A stretch of 42,004 nt of DNA from Sphingomonas echinoides (GCF_029623395.1 NZ_JAPYKK010000038.1:1-42004), one strand, 5' to 3'. Shown: positions 17,702 through 25,458, numbered from the stretch's first letter. Notes: generated from the sequence alone by a model not told the origin. Made by a program: numbers and translations.

Positions 17702-18541
17702 ATGGACTCGCTGGTAACGACGGAGTGGCTCGCCAACGAACTCGGGGCGAACGATCTCAGGATCGTCGACGCGACCTATTTCGCGGGCTTCGGCGACCGC
17801 AATGCCGCCGCCGAATATGAGGCGGCGCATATCCCCGGCGCGGTGTTCCTGGATCTTGCCGAGATCGCCGACACGTCGAACGACCTGCCCTCGATGCTCC
17901 CCACCCCCGAGAAGTTCGCCAGCCGGATGCAGTCGCTCGGGCTCGGCGACGGCAGCCGGATCGTGCTCTACGACAATTCCCCCTACCACACCTCGGCGCG
18001 CGCCTGGTTCATGCTGCGGACCTTTGGCGCGCACGATGTCGCGATTCTCGACGGCGGGCTTTCCAAATGGCAAGCCGAGGGCCGCGAGACCGCGAGCGGC
18101 AAGGAACAACTCCGCCATCGCCACTTCACCGTCTGGGCCGACGACAAGGGCGTCCGCACGCTCGACCAGATGAAGGCGAACGTCGACAGCGGCGCGGAAC
18201 AAGTGCTCGACGCGCGCTCGGCCGCGCGCTTCACCGGCGAGGAAGCCGATCCGCGCCCCGCAACGCATCCGGGGCATATCCCGGGGTCGCGGAACCTGCC
18301 GGTCGGGCAGATCTTCAACGAAGACGGCACGTGGAAGACCGGCGATCCCTTACGCAGCGCGTTCGAAGGCGCGGGGATCGACCTCGCCAAACCGCTGGTG
18401 ACGACGTGCGGGTCGGGCATCACCGCGTCGGCGCTGGCGTTCGGCGCGCATCTTCTTGGGGTGGAAGCGGCGGTCTATGACGGCAGCTGGTCCGAATGGG
18501 GCGCGGACCGCACGACGCCAAAGGCGACAGGCGCGGCGTAA
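17702..18541 (+). CDS. sseA: 3-mercaptopyruvate/thiosulfate sulfurtransferase
   Basis: The 279-residue protein has two tandem rhodanese domains. The N-terminal domain is inactive-type; the C-terminal active loop is TTCGSGITAS with catalytic C236. CGSG[IV]TA is the loop of 3-mercaptopyruvate sulfurtransferases, whereas thiosulfate rhodaneses favour CRKGVTA. The conserved HIPGSRNLP precedes it, and the usual WSEWG is near the C-terminus. ATG 17702 follows GGGAGACGC. It lies 30 bp after the photolyase stop and upstream of metC, suggesting a sulfur amino acid context. A palindromic repeat separates it from metC. Confidence 0.92.
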   Translation: MDSLVTTEWLANELGANDLRIVDATYFAGFGDRNAAAEYEAAHIPGAVFLDLAEIADTSNDLPSMLPTPEKFASRMQSLGLGDGSRIVLYDNSPYHTSARAWFMLRTFGAHDVAILDGGLSKWQAEGRETASGKEQLRHRHFTVWADDKGVRTLDQMKANVDSGAEQVLDARSAARFTGEEADPRPATHPGHIPGSRNLPVGQIFNEDGTWKTGDPLRSAFEGAGIDLAKPLVTTCGSGITASALAFGAHLLGVEAAVYDGSWSEWGADRTTPKATGAA

Positions 18542-18549
18542 CCGTCTTA

Positions 18550-18653
18550 GCCCCTCCCCTTCAGGGGAGGGGTTGGGGTGGGGCAGTCCAGCAGTACTCA
18601 ACTCTCTGCGAGGCACTCCCCCACCCCCAACCCCTCCCCTGAAGGGGAGGGGC
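18550..18653. repeat. 104-bp palindromic element, CCCCTCCCC/GGGGAGGGG family
   Basis: Two inverted hairpin arms, each CCCCTCCCC-TTCA-GGGGAGGGG followed by a TTGGGGTGGGG-like stretch, face each other across a ~36-bp centre. Read on the minus strand, its first 35 bases and the CTGCTGGACTGCCCCACC segment near the other arm equal those of the copy inside ileS; only the centre differs. It starts 9 bp after the sseA stop, where it could also work as a terminator-like hairpin. Confidence 0.9.
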
Positions 18654-18731
18654 TTTAGAGATTCCACGCTCTACCCTTGCCTTCCTCCGCGTCTCCCGCT
18701 TTGCAGTCCCAGCACAGCAGGATCTCGCGCC

Positions 18732-19925
18732 ATGAAAAAAACCGACACCCCCAAGGGCGATTCCACCCGCGTCGTCACCGCAGGCCGCCGCAAGGAATGG
18801 ACCCAAGGCGTCGTCAACACCCCCGTCTGGCGCGCATCCACGATCCTGTACGATTCGGTCGCCGACCTCCGCGCGGCGGGTGCCCGCGACACGCATCACC
18901 GCCTGTTCTACGGTCGCCGCGGCACGCCCACGCAGTGGAGCCTCGCCGACGCGCTGACCGAGCTCGAACCCGGCGCGGAAGGCACGTTCCTCTATCCCTC
19001 GGGCGTCGCAGCAATCGCCGCCGCGCTGCTGTCGGTCCTGTCCCCCGGCGACGAAGTGCTGATCCCCGACACCGCCTATGATCCGACTCGTTCGCTCGCC
19101 ACCGGGCTGCTCGCGCGGATGGGGATCACGACGCGCTTCTATGACCCGCTGATCGGCGCGGGCATGGCCGCGTTCATCGGCGACACCACCCGCGCGATCG
19201 TGCTGGAAAGCCCGGGCAGCCTGACCTTCGAGGTGCAGGACATTCCCGCGATCGTAGCGGCGGCCAAGGCGCGCGGGGTCACCACCCTGCTCGACAACAC
19301 CTGGGCCACCCCGCTGTTCTTCCCCGCGATCGCGCACGGGATCGACCTGACGATCCTGGCGTGCACCAAATATATCGTCGGCCACAGCGACGTGATGCTC
19401 GGCTCGGTCACCGCCGCGCCCGGCCATTTCGCGCGGCTGCGCAACACCAGTTTCCAGCTCGGGCAAGTCGCCAGCCCTGACGATTGCTGGCTCGGTTCGC
19501 GGGGCTTGCGCACCATGGCGATCCGCCTGCGCCAGCACGAGCAAAGCGCGCTCGAGATCGCGCGTTGGCTGCAACACCAGACCGAAGTCGCGACGGTGCT
19601 GCACCCGGCGCTGCCCGATTGCCCCGGCCACGCCACGTTCCTGCGCGACTTCGCGGGATCGTCCGGGCTGTTCTCGTTCGTCCTCGACGGCGGGACCGAG
19701 GCCGCCCGCGCGGCACTGATCGACGGGCTCGACCATTTTGGGATCGGGTATAGTTGGGGCGGGTTCGAAAGCCTCGCGATCCCGGTCGATCCACAACGCC
19801 ATCGCAGCGTCACGCAGCGCGCCGATGCGGGGCCGATGGTGCGGCTCCAGATCGGCTTGGAAGACCCGGCAGACCTGATCGCGGATCTCGCCGCGGGCCT
19901 GAAGCGGTTCGCTGCGGTGCGGTAA
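18732..19925 (+). CDS. metC: Cystathionine beta-lyase
   Basis: The 397-residue PLP enzyme of the Cys/Met metabolism family cleaves cystathionine to homocysteine, ammonia and pyruvate. It shows YGRRGTPTQWSLADALTELE and YPSGVAAIAAALL near the cofactor pocket, LDNTWATPLFF, and the PLP-lysine region LACTKYIVGHSDVMLG, all typical of alphaproteobacterial MetC; SWGGFESLAIP is near the C-terminus. The frame is open upstream through the repeat, but ATG 18732 with AGGA upstream begins the conserved protein. Its placement after sseA fits sulfur metabolism. Related gamma-synthases/lyases are the main alternative. Confidence 0.9.
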   Translation: MKKTDTPKGDSTRVVTAGRRKEWTQGVVNTPVWRASTILYDSVADLRAAGARDTHHRLFYGRRGTPTQWSLADALTELEPGAEGTFLYPSGVAAIAAALLSVLSPGDEVLIPDTAYDPTRSLATGLLARMGITTRFYDPLIGAGMAAFIGDTTRAIVLESPGSLTFEVQDIPAIVAAAKARGVTTLLDNTWATPLFFPAIAHGIDLTILACTKYIVGHSDVMLGSVTAAPGHFARLRNTSFQLGQVASPDDCWLGSRGLRTMAIRLRQHEQSALEIARWLQHQTEVATVLHPALPDCPGHATFLRDFAGSSGLFSFVLDGGTEAARAALIDGLDHFGIGYSWGGFESLAIPVDPQRHRSVTQRADAGPMVRLQIGLEDPADLIADLAAGLKRFAAVR

Positions 19926-20121
19926 GATCCAAGTTGCTGTGGCAGCGCAGCAACATTTCCTTACGAACGCGCAATGCTACGGCAATCCCGCTTGTGCGCT
20001 GCGGCGGAACACGGCATTGCTATGCCCTCTCCGGTTATCGGCGCGGGGTGGCTTGCAGCCATCGACAGATGCTGGGTCGGGGAAGGCAGGCGGGGACAGT
20101 CGCATTTTCGAAAGGGAAATG

Positions 20122-20913
20122 ATGCGCTTCTCCAGAACAACGCTCGGCGGGCTCGTGCTCGTCGCTTCCGCTACCCCTGCCTTCGCGCAGGAAACCGCCC
20201 CTCCGCCCGCGGTCACGATCAACGGCACCGCGGCGCTCGTCAGCGACTATCGCTTTCGCGGCGTCTCGCAGACCGACCGCAACGCGGCGGTCCAGGGGTC
20301 GATCACCGTCACGCATGAATCGGGTTTCTACGTCTCCGTATGGGGGTCGTCGGTCGACAATTACGTCACCGTCGCCGGAACCGGGCATCAGGAAATCGAT
20401 CTGATCGGCGGTTACAAGAAGGTCGTCGGCGGGACGACGTTCGATGTCGGTGCGCTCTATTACGTCTATCCCAAGACGCATCCGGCAGGCGACACCAGCA
20501 GCTCGGATTTTCTCGAGCCCTATGCCGACATCTCGCACACCTTCGGCCCGCTGACATCCAAGGTCACGGTCAATTACGCGTTCAAACAGAAAGCGTTGAC
20601 GCTCGACCAAGGCGCATCGGGGCTGCTGCGCAAACGCGACAACGTGTATCTCGCGGGGGATTTCTCGGCAGGGATTCCCAAGACCCCGCTCGGCCTGATC
20701 GCGCACGTCGGGCACAGTTTTGGACCGAGCTGGCTCGCGACCGATTCGACCGGCAAGAAGGGTTATACCGACTGGGCGCTCGGCGCGACGGCGACCTATA
20801 AGGTGCTGACGCTCGGCGTGTCCTATGTCGACACCGATGCCCGCTTCGTGTCGGGCGGCGGTCGCAACGTCAGCAAGGGCGGCGTGGTCGCCTCGCTGGG
20901 CGTGGCGTTCTAA
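20122..20913 (+). CDS. TorF-family putative outer-membrane porin
   Basis: The 263-residue protein has a signal peptide (RFSRTTLGGLVLVASATPAFAQ, cleavage after AFA) and then alternating beta strands such as INGTAALVSDYRFRGVSQTDRNAAVQG, the hallmark start of TorF/Gcw_chp proteins. It ends in VASLGVAF with a terminal phenylalanine, as outer-membrane barrels do. ATG 20122 is chosen over the adjacent ATG 20119 because AAGGG is better spaced. The substrate is unknown. It is monocistronic and convergent with the DUF3035 gene. Confidence 0.88.
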   Translation: MRFSRTTLGGLVLVASATPAFAQETAPPPAVTINGTAALVSDYRFRGVSQTDRNAAVQGSITVTHESGFYVSVWGSSVDNYVTVAGTGHQEIDLIGGYKKVVGGTTFDVGALYYVYPKTHPAGDTSSSDFLEPYADISHTFGPLTSKVTVNYAFKQKALTLDQGASGLLRKRDNVYLAGDFSAGIPKTPLGLIAHVGHSFGPSWLATDSTGKKGYTDWALGATATYKVLTLGVSYVDTDARFVSGGGRNVSKGGVVASLGVAF

Positions 20914-20992
20914 CCCGTCATCAGGAGTTTACGGCGCGCTTCCCGGGACAATCCTGGGTAGCGCGTTCCTGATACCGGCGTCGGTAATCACG

Positions 20993-21017
20993 AAAAAGGG
21001 GGGCGTCACCGCCCCCC
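20993..21017 (-). terminator. Terminator of the ileS-lspA-DUF3035 operon
   Basis: GGGGGGCG (20998-21005) pairs perfectly with CGCCCCCC (21010-21017) around TCAC. On the minus strand the stem is followed by TTTTT (complement of 20993-20997). It lies 27 bp past the DUF3035 stop; the stem may also help stop the convergent porin transcript. Confidence 0.9.
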
Positions 21018-21043
21018 TCATGGTCCGTGTCTAGATCGGGACG

Positions 21044-21454
21044 TTACTGCGGCGTTGCCGCGCGCGCGGCCTGGCCGTCGCCTTCGGGGGCGGAGACGAT
21101 GTCGCGCGTCGTCGTGCCCTTGTCGACCACGGTCGTCCCCGGGTCGCCGACCGACGAGCGGATGCCGGGATCGTCATCGTCGATTCCCGCCTGGCTGATC
21201 GTCGCCGCTTCGCCCGCGCTGCGCTGCGCCGGGCCACCGAACAGCGCGTCGAGCGCCTGCGCATTCGCGCTGACGTCGTTTGCGCGTGCCGCGCCGGGCT
21301 TGGGCGGGGTCAGCGAAAAGTCAGGCGGGATCACCAGCGGCGCCTGACGCGCGACCGTGAATTCGTCGGGACCGCTGCGACCGACCTTGTTGTGCGCGCA
21401 CCCGGCGAGCAGAACCAGCGCCAGCGCGGCGGGAATAATCGTCGACTTACGCAT
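21044..21454 (-). CDS. DUF3035-like lipoprotein
   Basis: The 136-residue protein begins with a lipoprotein signal peptide (MRKSTIIPAALALVLLAGC, lipobox LLAGC), so it is probably lipid-anchored. After the cysteine comes GPDEFTVARQAPLVIPPDFSLTPPKPG, the conserved core of the alphaproteobacterial DUF3035 family, then a low-complexity tail. The function is unknown. Its start overlaps the lspA stop by 8 nt (ATGCGTAA), indicating tight coupling; fittingly, LspA processes lipoproteins. Confidence 0.88.
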   Translation of the reverse strand: MRKSTIIPAALALVLLAGCAHNKVGRSGPDEFTVARQAPLVIPPDFSLTPPKPGAARANDVSANAQALDALFGGPAQRSAGEAATISQAGIDDDDPGIRSSVGDPGTTVVDKGTTTRDIVSAPEGDGQAARAATPQ

Positions 21455-22031
21455 GAAACGTCTCCGTTGGGCCCTGATCTGCCCCTGAATTGCTCGTGCC
21501 CGGTGGCGTTCCGGACCCGCTCGCTGGTGCATCCGTTGCCGAACTCCCCCGCACCGGTTTCTCTCGTACCAGAAGCGCGCGCGCGAACAAGATGACCACG
21601 CCGATCGAGATCGCCGCATCCGCGATGTTGAACACGAGGAACGGCTGCCAGCCACCGAAATGCAGATCCGCGAAATCGACGACATAGCCAAGCCGGATCC
21701 GGTCGAGGATATTCCCCGCCGCCCCGCCCAGCACAAGCCCGAGCGCCGCCTGCTCCGACCGGTTGGTCTCGCGCCACATCCAGATGAGCACGCCAAGCGC
21801 GATCACCCCGGTCATCGCGACCAGCAGCCAGCGCATCGTATCGGTGTCCGCATGCAGCAACCCGAGCGAAACACCCTGATTGGCGACGAAGCGCAGGTTG
21901 AAGAACGACGTGACGTAATGCGCGTCGGTCATCGCGTTGAGCTTGAGCCCCTCGGTCACGCCAAGCTTCGCGGCCTGATCGACCACGAACAGCACGATCG
22001 CGGTCGTCAGCCCGGCGAGCGGGAGCTTCAC
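21447..22031 (-). CDS. lspA: Lipoprotein signal peptidase
   Basis: LspA cleaves signal peptides of prolipoproteins in the inner membrane. The 194-residue protein has four hydrophobic helices, with VVDQAAKLGV in the first, NLRFVANQGVSLGLL, and the two catalytic aspartates in GNILDRIRLGYVVDF and FNIADAAISIG. GTG 22031 is the start; it overlaps the ileS TGA (GTGA), a typical coupled junction. A hydrophilic Ser/Gly/Pro/Thr-rich tail of about 30 residues follows the last helix and is longer than usual. Confidence 0.95.
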   Translation of the reverse strand: MKLPLAGLTTAIVLFVVDQAAKLGVTEGLKLNAMTDAHYVTSFFNLRFVANQGVSLGLLHADTDTMRWLLVAMTGVIALGVLIWMWRETNRSEQAALGLVLGGAAGNILDRIRLGYVVDFADLHFGGWQPFLVFNIADAAISIGVVILFARALLVREKPVRGSSATDAPASGSGTPPGTSNSGADQGPTETFHA

Positions 22032-24922
22032 GCCACCACCTCCGCGCAGCGATCGCACAGCGCGCCGTCCTCGCTAACGTCGGGCAGCAGCCGCCAGCAG
22101 CGCCCGCATTTGTCATAGTCGGTCCGGCTGACCGCCACGCCCTCGCCCGTCGTCACCTTGGCGACGATGAACAGCTCGGCCAGCGCCTCCACCGGCATCG
22201 GTGCGTCGGGCACGACGACCTCCGCCTCGAGGCTCGAGCGCACGATCTTCTCGCGCCGCAGCGGTTCGATCGCTTCGGTCACTTGCGTGCGGAGTGCGCG
22301 GACCTGCGCCCAATGCGCGGCATCGACCCCGTCGACCGCGGGCAGCTCGGGCCATTCGAGCAGATGCACCGACTCGTCGTCGCTCGGGAAGCGCGCCTGC
22401 CACGTCTCCTCGGCGGTGAAGCACAGCACCGGCGCGGCATAGCGCACCAGCGCGTGGAACAGCATGTCGAACACCGTCCGGCAGCCGCGCCGCTTGGGAT
22501 CGTCGACCCCGTCGCAATACAGCGAATCCTTGCGGATATCGAAGTAGAAGGCCGACAGGTCCTCCTGCGCGAACTCGGTCAGCAGCCGGACGTAGCTGTT
22601 GAAGTCATACACCGCGACCGCCGCGCGCAGCTTGGCGTCGAGCTCGGCGAGCAGCTGGAGCACATAACGTTCGAGCTCGGGCATCTCCGCGACCGGCAGC
22701 CGTTCCGCCGCGTCGAACCCTTCGAGCGCGCCGAGCAGATAGCGGAAGGTGTTGCGCAGCTTGCGATACTGGTCCGAAACCCCGTTCAGGATCTCCTTCC
22801 CGATCCGGTGATCCTCGGTGAAATCGACCGACAGCGCCCACAGCCGCAGGATGTCCGCGCCCGATTCCTTCATCAGGTCGAGCGGGTTGATCGTGTTGCC
22901 GAGGCTCTTGGACATTTTCATGCCCTTGGAATCCATCGTGAACCCGTGCGTCAGCACCGCCTTATACGGCGCACGCCCACGCGTCCCGCAGCTCTCCATC
23001 AGCGACGACTGGAACCAGCCGCGATGCTGGTCCGAGCCTTCGAGATACAGGTCGGCGGGCCATTGCAGGTCGGGCCAACGCCCGCTGTCGAGCACGAACG
23101 CGTGCGTGCAGCCGCTGTCGAACCACACGTCGAGAATGTCGGTGACACGCTCGTAATCCGCGACCGCATAATCGGGGCCGAGCAGGTCCTGCGCCGCTTC
23201 CTCGCTCCACGCATCGACGCCCTCGGCGCTGACCGCCGCGACGATCCGCGCGTTGACCGCGGGGTCGACGAGATACTGGCCGGTCTTGCGATCGACGAAC
23301 AGCGTGATCGGCACGCCCCACGCGCGCTGGCGGCTGATCACCCAGTCGGGGCGACCCGCGACCATCGCGGTGATGCGGTTCTGGCCCTTGGGGGGATACC
23401 AGGTGGTCGCCTCGATCGCCGCGAGCGCGGTTTGCCTGAGCGTTCGCCCCTCCCCTTCAGGGGAGGGGTTGGGGGTGGGGGGTGTCTCACCGAGACCGGG
23501 CTCTGCTGGACTGCCCCACCCCAACCCCTCCCCCGAGGGGGAGGGGCTAGGAAGATCCATCGGGATAAACCATTGCGGCGTGGCGCGGAAAATCACCTTC
23601 GCCTTCGATCGCCACGAATGCGGATAGCTATGCGCGAAATCATCGCTCGCCGCGATCAACGCGCCGACGCTGCGCAGGTCCGAACAGATCGGCCCCTCCG
23701 CGCTGACGAACTTCTTGTTGATCACCGAGCCCTGCCCGCCAAGCCACGCCCAATCGTCGCGATACATCCCTGCGCCATCGACCGCGAAGACCGGCTCGAT
23801 CCCGTATTGCTTGCACAGCAGGAAATCATCCTCGCCATGGTCGGGCGACATGTGGACGAGCCCGGTGCCCGCGTCGGTGGTGACAAAATCGCCCGGCAGG
23901 AACGGCCGCGGCTTGGCGAAGAACCCGCCGCGCTCGTGCATTGGATGCCGCGCGGTCGCACCCTCGAGCTGCGAGCCCTTGATCGACTGCAACGCGGTGA
24001 CGGTGCCCGCGCTGTCGCCGATCTTGAGGATCACCGGATGCCCGATCCGCGCCCCGAAGCTTTCCAGCAACTCATGCGCGACCAGCAACGTGCGCGGCCC
24101 CTCGACCATGTCGTCGAAGCGGACCAGCAGATATTCGATCTCCGGCCCGTAGCTCAGTGCCTGGTTGACCGGGATCGTCCACGGCGTCGTCGTCCAGATC
24201 ACCGCATGCGCGCCGACCAGCTCGGGCGCATTCGGCGCATCGACGATCTCGAACGCGACGTCGATCTGCGTCGACACGACGTCCTCATATTCGACCTCGG
24301 CCTCGGCAAGCGCGGTCTTCTCGACCGGCGACCACATCACCGGCTTGGCGCCGCGATACAGCTGGCCACTCTCTGCGAACTTCATCAGCTCGGTAACGAT
24401 CGTCGCCTCGGCGGCGAAGTCCATCGTCAGATAGGGGTGGTCCCAATCGCCGTTGATGCCGAGCCGCTTCAACTGCTCGCGCTGCACGTTCACCCAATGC
24501 TGCGCATAGGCGCGGCACTCGGCGCGGAATTCGCGCGGTGGGACTTCGTCCTTGTTGCGCTTCTTGGCGCGATATTGCTCCTCAACCTTCCACTCGATCG
24601 GCAGGCCGTGGCAGTCCCAGCCGGGCACGTAGGGTGCGTCCTTGCCGAGCAACGTCTGCGTCCGGCACACCGTATCCTTGAGGATGTGGTTGAGCGCATG
24701 GCCGATATGCATGTCGCCATTCGCGTAAGGCGGGCCATCGTGCAGGATGAACTTCTCGCGCCCGGCGCGCGCGGCGCGGACCTTCTCGTACAGCCCCATC
24801 GCCTGCCACTTGGCGAGAATCCCCGGCTCCTTGGCGGGCAGGCCCGCCTTCATCGGGAAGTCGGTCTTCGGCAGGAAGACGGTATCGCGGTAATCGCGCG
24901 CGGGTGCGGGGGTATCAGTCAT
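22028..24922 (-). CDS. ileS: Isoleucyl-tRNA synthetase with in-frame repeat insertion
   Basis: IleRS charges tRNA-Ile and edits misactivated valine. The 964-residue product has the class I signature PYANGDMHIGHA near the N-terminus, the editing (CP1) domain, RPDWVISRQRAWGVP, KMSKS in KGMKMSKSLGNT, and a C-terminal zinc motif CGRCWRLL...CDRCAEVV. About residues 459-493 (between QWFIPMD and RTLRQTALAAIE) are a Pro/Gly/Ser/Glu-rich stretch (NPSPEGEG, TPPTPNPS). It is encoded exactly by a 102-bp palindromic repeat and is absent from ordinary IleRS, where this is a short loop. The frame is intact before and after, so the enzyme is probably active. First gene of the ileS-lspA-DUF3035 operon. Confidence 0.96.
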   Translation of the reverse strand: MTDTPAPARDYRDTVFLPKTDFPMKAGLPAKEPGILAKWQAMGLYEKVRAARAGREKFILHDGPPYANGDMHIGHALNHILKDTVCRTQTLLGKDAPYVPGWDCHGLPIEWKVEEQYRAKKRNKDEVPPREFRAECRAYAQHWVNVQREQLKRLGINGDWDHPYLTMDFAAEATIVTELMKFAESGQLYRGAKPVMWSPVEKTALAEAEVEYEDVVSTQIDVAFEIVDAPNAPELVGAHAVIWTTTPWTIPVNQALSYGPEIEYLLVRFDDMVEGPRTLLVAHELLESFGARIGHPVILKIGDSAGTVTALQSIKGSQLEGATARHPMHERGGFFAKPRPFLPGDFVTTDAGTGLVHMSPDHGEDDFLLCKQYGIEPVFAVDGAGMYRDDWAWLGGQGSVINKKFVSAEGPICSDLRSVGALIAASDDFAHSYPHSWRSKAKVIFRATPQWFIPMDLPSPSPSGEGLGWGSPAEPGLGETPPTPNPSPEGEGRTLRQTALAAIEATTWYPPKGQNRITAMVAGRPDWVISRQRAWGVPITLFVDRKTGQYLVDPAVNARIVAAVSAEGVDAWSEEAAQDLLGPDYAVADYERVTDILDVWFDSGCTHAFVLDSGRWPDLQWPADLYLEGSDQHRGWFQSSLMESCGTRGRAPYKAVLTHGFTMDSKGMKMSKSLGNTINPLDLMKESGADILRLWALSVDFTEDHRIGKEILNGVSDQYRKLRNTFRYLLGALEGFDAAERLPVAEMPELERYVLQLLAELDAKLRAAVAVYDFNSYVRLLTEFAQEDLSAFYFDIRKDSLYCDGVDDPKRRGCRTVFDMLFHALVRYAAPVLCFTAEETWQARFPSDDESVHLLEWPELPAVDGVDAAHWAQVRALRTQVTEAIEPLRREKIVRSSLEAEVVVPDAPMPVEALAELFIVAKVTTGEGVAVSRTDYDKCGRCWRLLPDVSEDGALCDRCAEVVA
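23446..23547. repeat. 102-bp palindromic element inserted in-frame in ileS
   Basis: The arm pair is the same as in the 18550-18653 element, and on the plus strand the first 35 bases are identical to the minus strand of that copy. It also shares CTGCTGGACTGCCCCACC before the second arm. Its length, 102, is a multiple of three (34 codons), unlike the 104-bp intergenic copy, and no stop occurs in the ileS frame. The second arm has a CGA-type loop with longer C/G runs, as at 1-20. Confidence 0.93.
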
Positions 24923-24960
24923 TTGCTTGAGCGCTTAGCCTGAAGCGCGCCCCGTAGAAA

Positions 24961-24976
24961 GCCCCTCCCCTTGAAG
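24961..24976. repeat. Truncated arm of the same palindromic repeat
   Basis: GCCCCTCCCCTTGAAG is a half-hairpin of the family, lying 17 bp before the complete arm at 24994 and just upstream of ileS. It looks like a decayed or partly duplicated copy. Confidence 0.65.
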
Positions 24977-24993
24977 AGCGCCGCCCGCGGATA

Positions 24994-25027
24994 GCCCCTC
25001 CCCTTCAGGGGAGGGGTTGGGGTGGGG
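24994..25027. repeat. Left inverted arm beside the DUF559 gene
   Basis: The arm consists of GCCCCTCCCC, loop TTCA, GGGGAGGGG and TTGGGGTGGGG. It contains the 3' end of the DUF559 coding region, including its TGA stop at 25005-25007, which comes from the hairpin loop. Confidence 0.9.
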
Positions 25028-25394
25028 AAGTGCGCTGCCAGCGGTCGGGAAGCGTGGAAGCGGTCGCAGCGATCATCTCAGCTACGCCTGCGAGGTTCGT
25101 CATCACGTCAAGGTTGCCAAAGCGGACAATCGTAAAGCCGAGCGCCCTCAACCGGACGTCGCGTTTGCCATCGGAAGGCCCATCATGCGTGTCGCCGTCG
25201 ACCTCCACCCCAAGCCCGATCCCCGGGCAGAAGAAGTCCAGAATTGCCTGAGCTTCGAATACAACATGCTGACGACGAAACTTGAGGCCATTGAGCTGGG
25301 AATTAGAGAGCGCCCGCCAAAGCCTCACCTCAGGCTCGGTAGGATTTCGCCGCATCTCATGCGCGCGAGCCAGCAACTCCGCTTCCGTGGCCAT
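25005..25394 (-). CDS. DUF559 endonuclease-domain protein (VSR-like)
   Basis: The 129-residue protein has the DUF559 fold of the PD-(D/E)XK/Vsr-like nuclease group: NPTEPEVRLWRALSN near the N-terminus, LKFRRQHVVF, the catalytic-type core LDFFCPGIGLGVEVDGDTHD (Asp and Glu with a downstream His-Asp), then RLRALGFTIVRFGNLDVM. Substrate and biological role are unknown for this family. ATG 25394 is preferred to GTG 25397; GGGGAAG from the flanking repeat is the ribosome site. The last eight residues (TSPPQPLP) are encoded by the opposite repeat arm. Neighbours are ileS upstream on the chromosome and the GNAT gene. Confidence 0.88.
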   Translation of the reverse strand: MATEAELLARAHEMRRNPTEPEVRLWRALSNSQLNGLKFRRQHVVFEAQAILDFFCPGIGLGVEVDGDTHDGPSDGKRDVRLRALGFTIVRFGNLDVMTNLAGVAEMIAATASTLPDRWQRTSPPQPLP

Positions 25395-25399
25395 CACTT

Positions 25400-25433
25400 C
25401 CCCACCCCAACCCCTCCCCTAAAGGGGAGGGGC
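25400..25433. repeat. Right inverted arm beside the DUF559 gene
   Basis: Inverted partner of 24994-25027 with loop TAAA on this strand. On the minus strand it ends in GGGGTGGGG, which with the adjoining AAG forms the ribosome-binding site of the DUF559 gene. It lies 25 bp past the end of the GNAT gene. Confidence 0.9.
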
Positions 25434-25458
25434 TTAGTCAAGTTCGCCGCCTACGCCC

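Larger units (their letters stand above)
24994..25433. mobile_element. DUF559 gene enclosed by inverted repeat arms (candidate mobile unit)
   Basis: The 34-bp arm at 24994-25027 and the inverted arm at 25400-25433 are the two halves of the palindromic element seen intact at 18550 and 23446. They are identical as inverted repeats except in the hairpin loop (TTCA versus TTTA). Instead of a ~35-bp centre, the arms enclose 372 bp holding one DUF559 nuclease gene. The arms provide the ribosome-binding site at one side and the last codons and stop at the other. No target duplication is obvious. Interpretation as a mobile or mobilised unit is inference. Confidence 0.55.

Noticed and set aside
18550..18653. 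CRISPR-like repeat array or plain transcription terminator
   Set aside because: Copies are dispersed, inverted and have no regular spacers, so no CRISPR. As a terminator it lacks U-runs and the same element occurs inside ileS.
22283..24943. 886-codon open frame antisense to ileS
   Set aside because: Same reason: it shadows a well-conserved IleRS gene and shows no family sequence.
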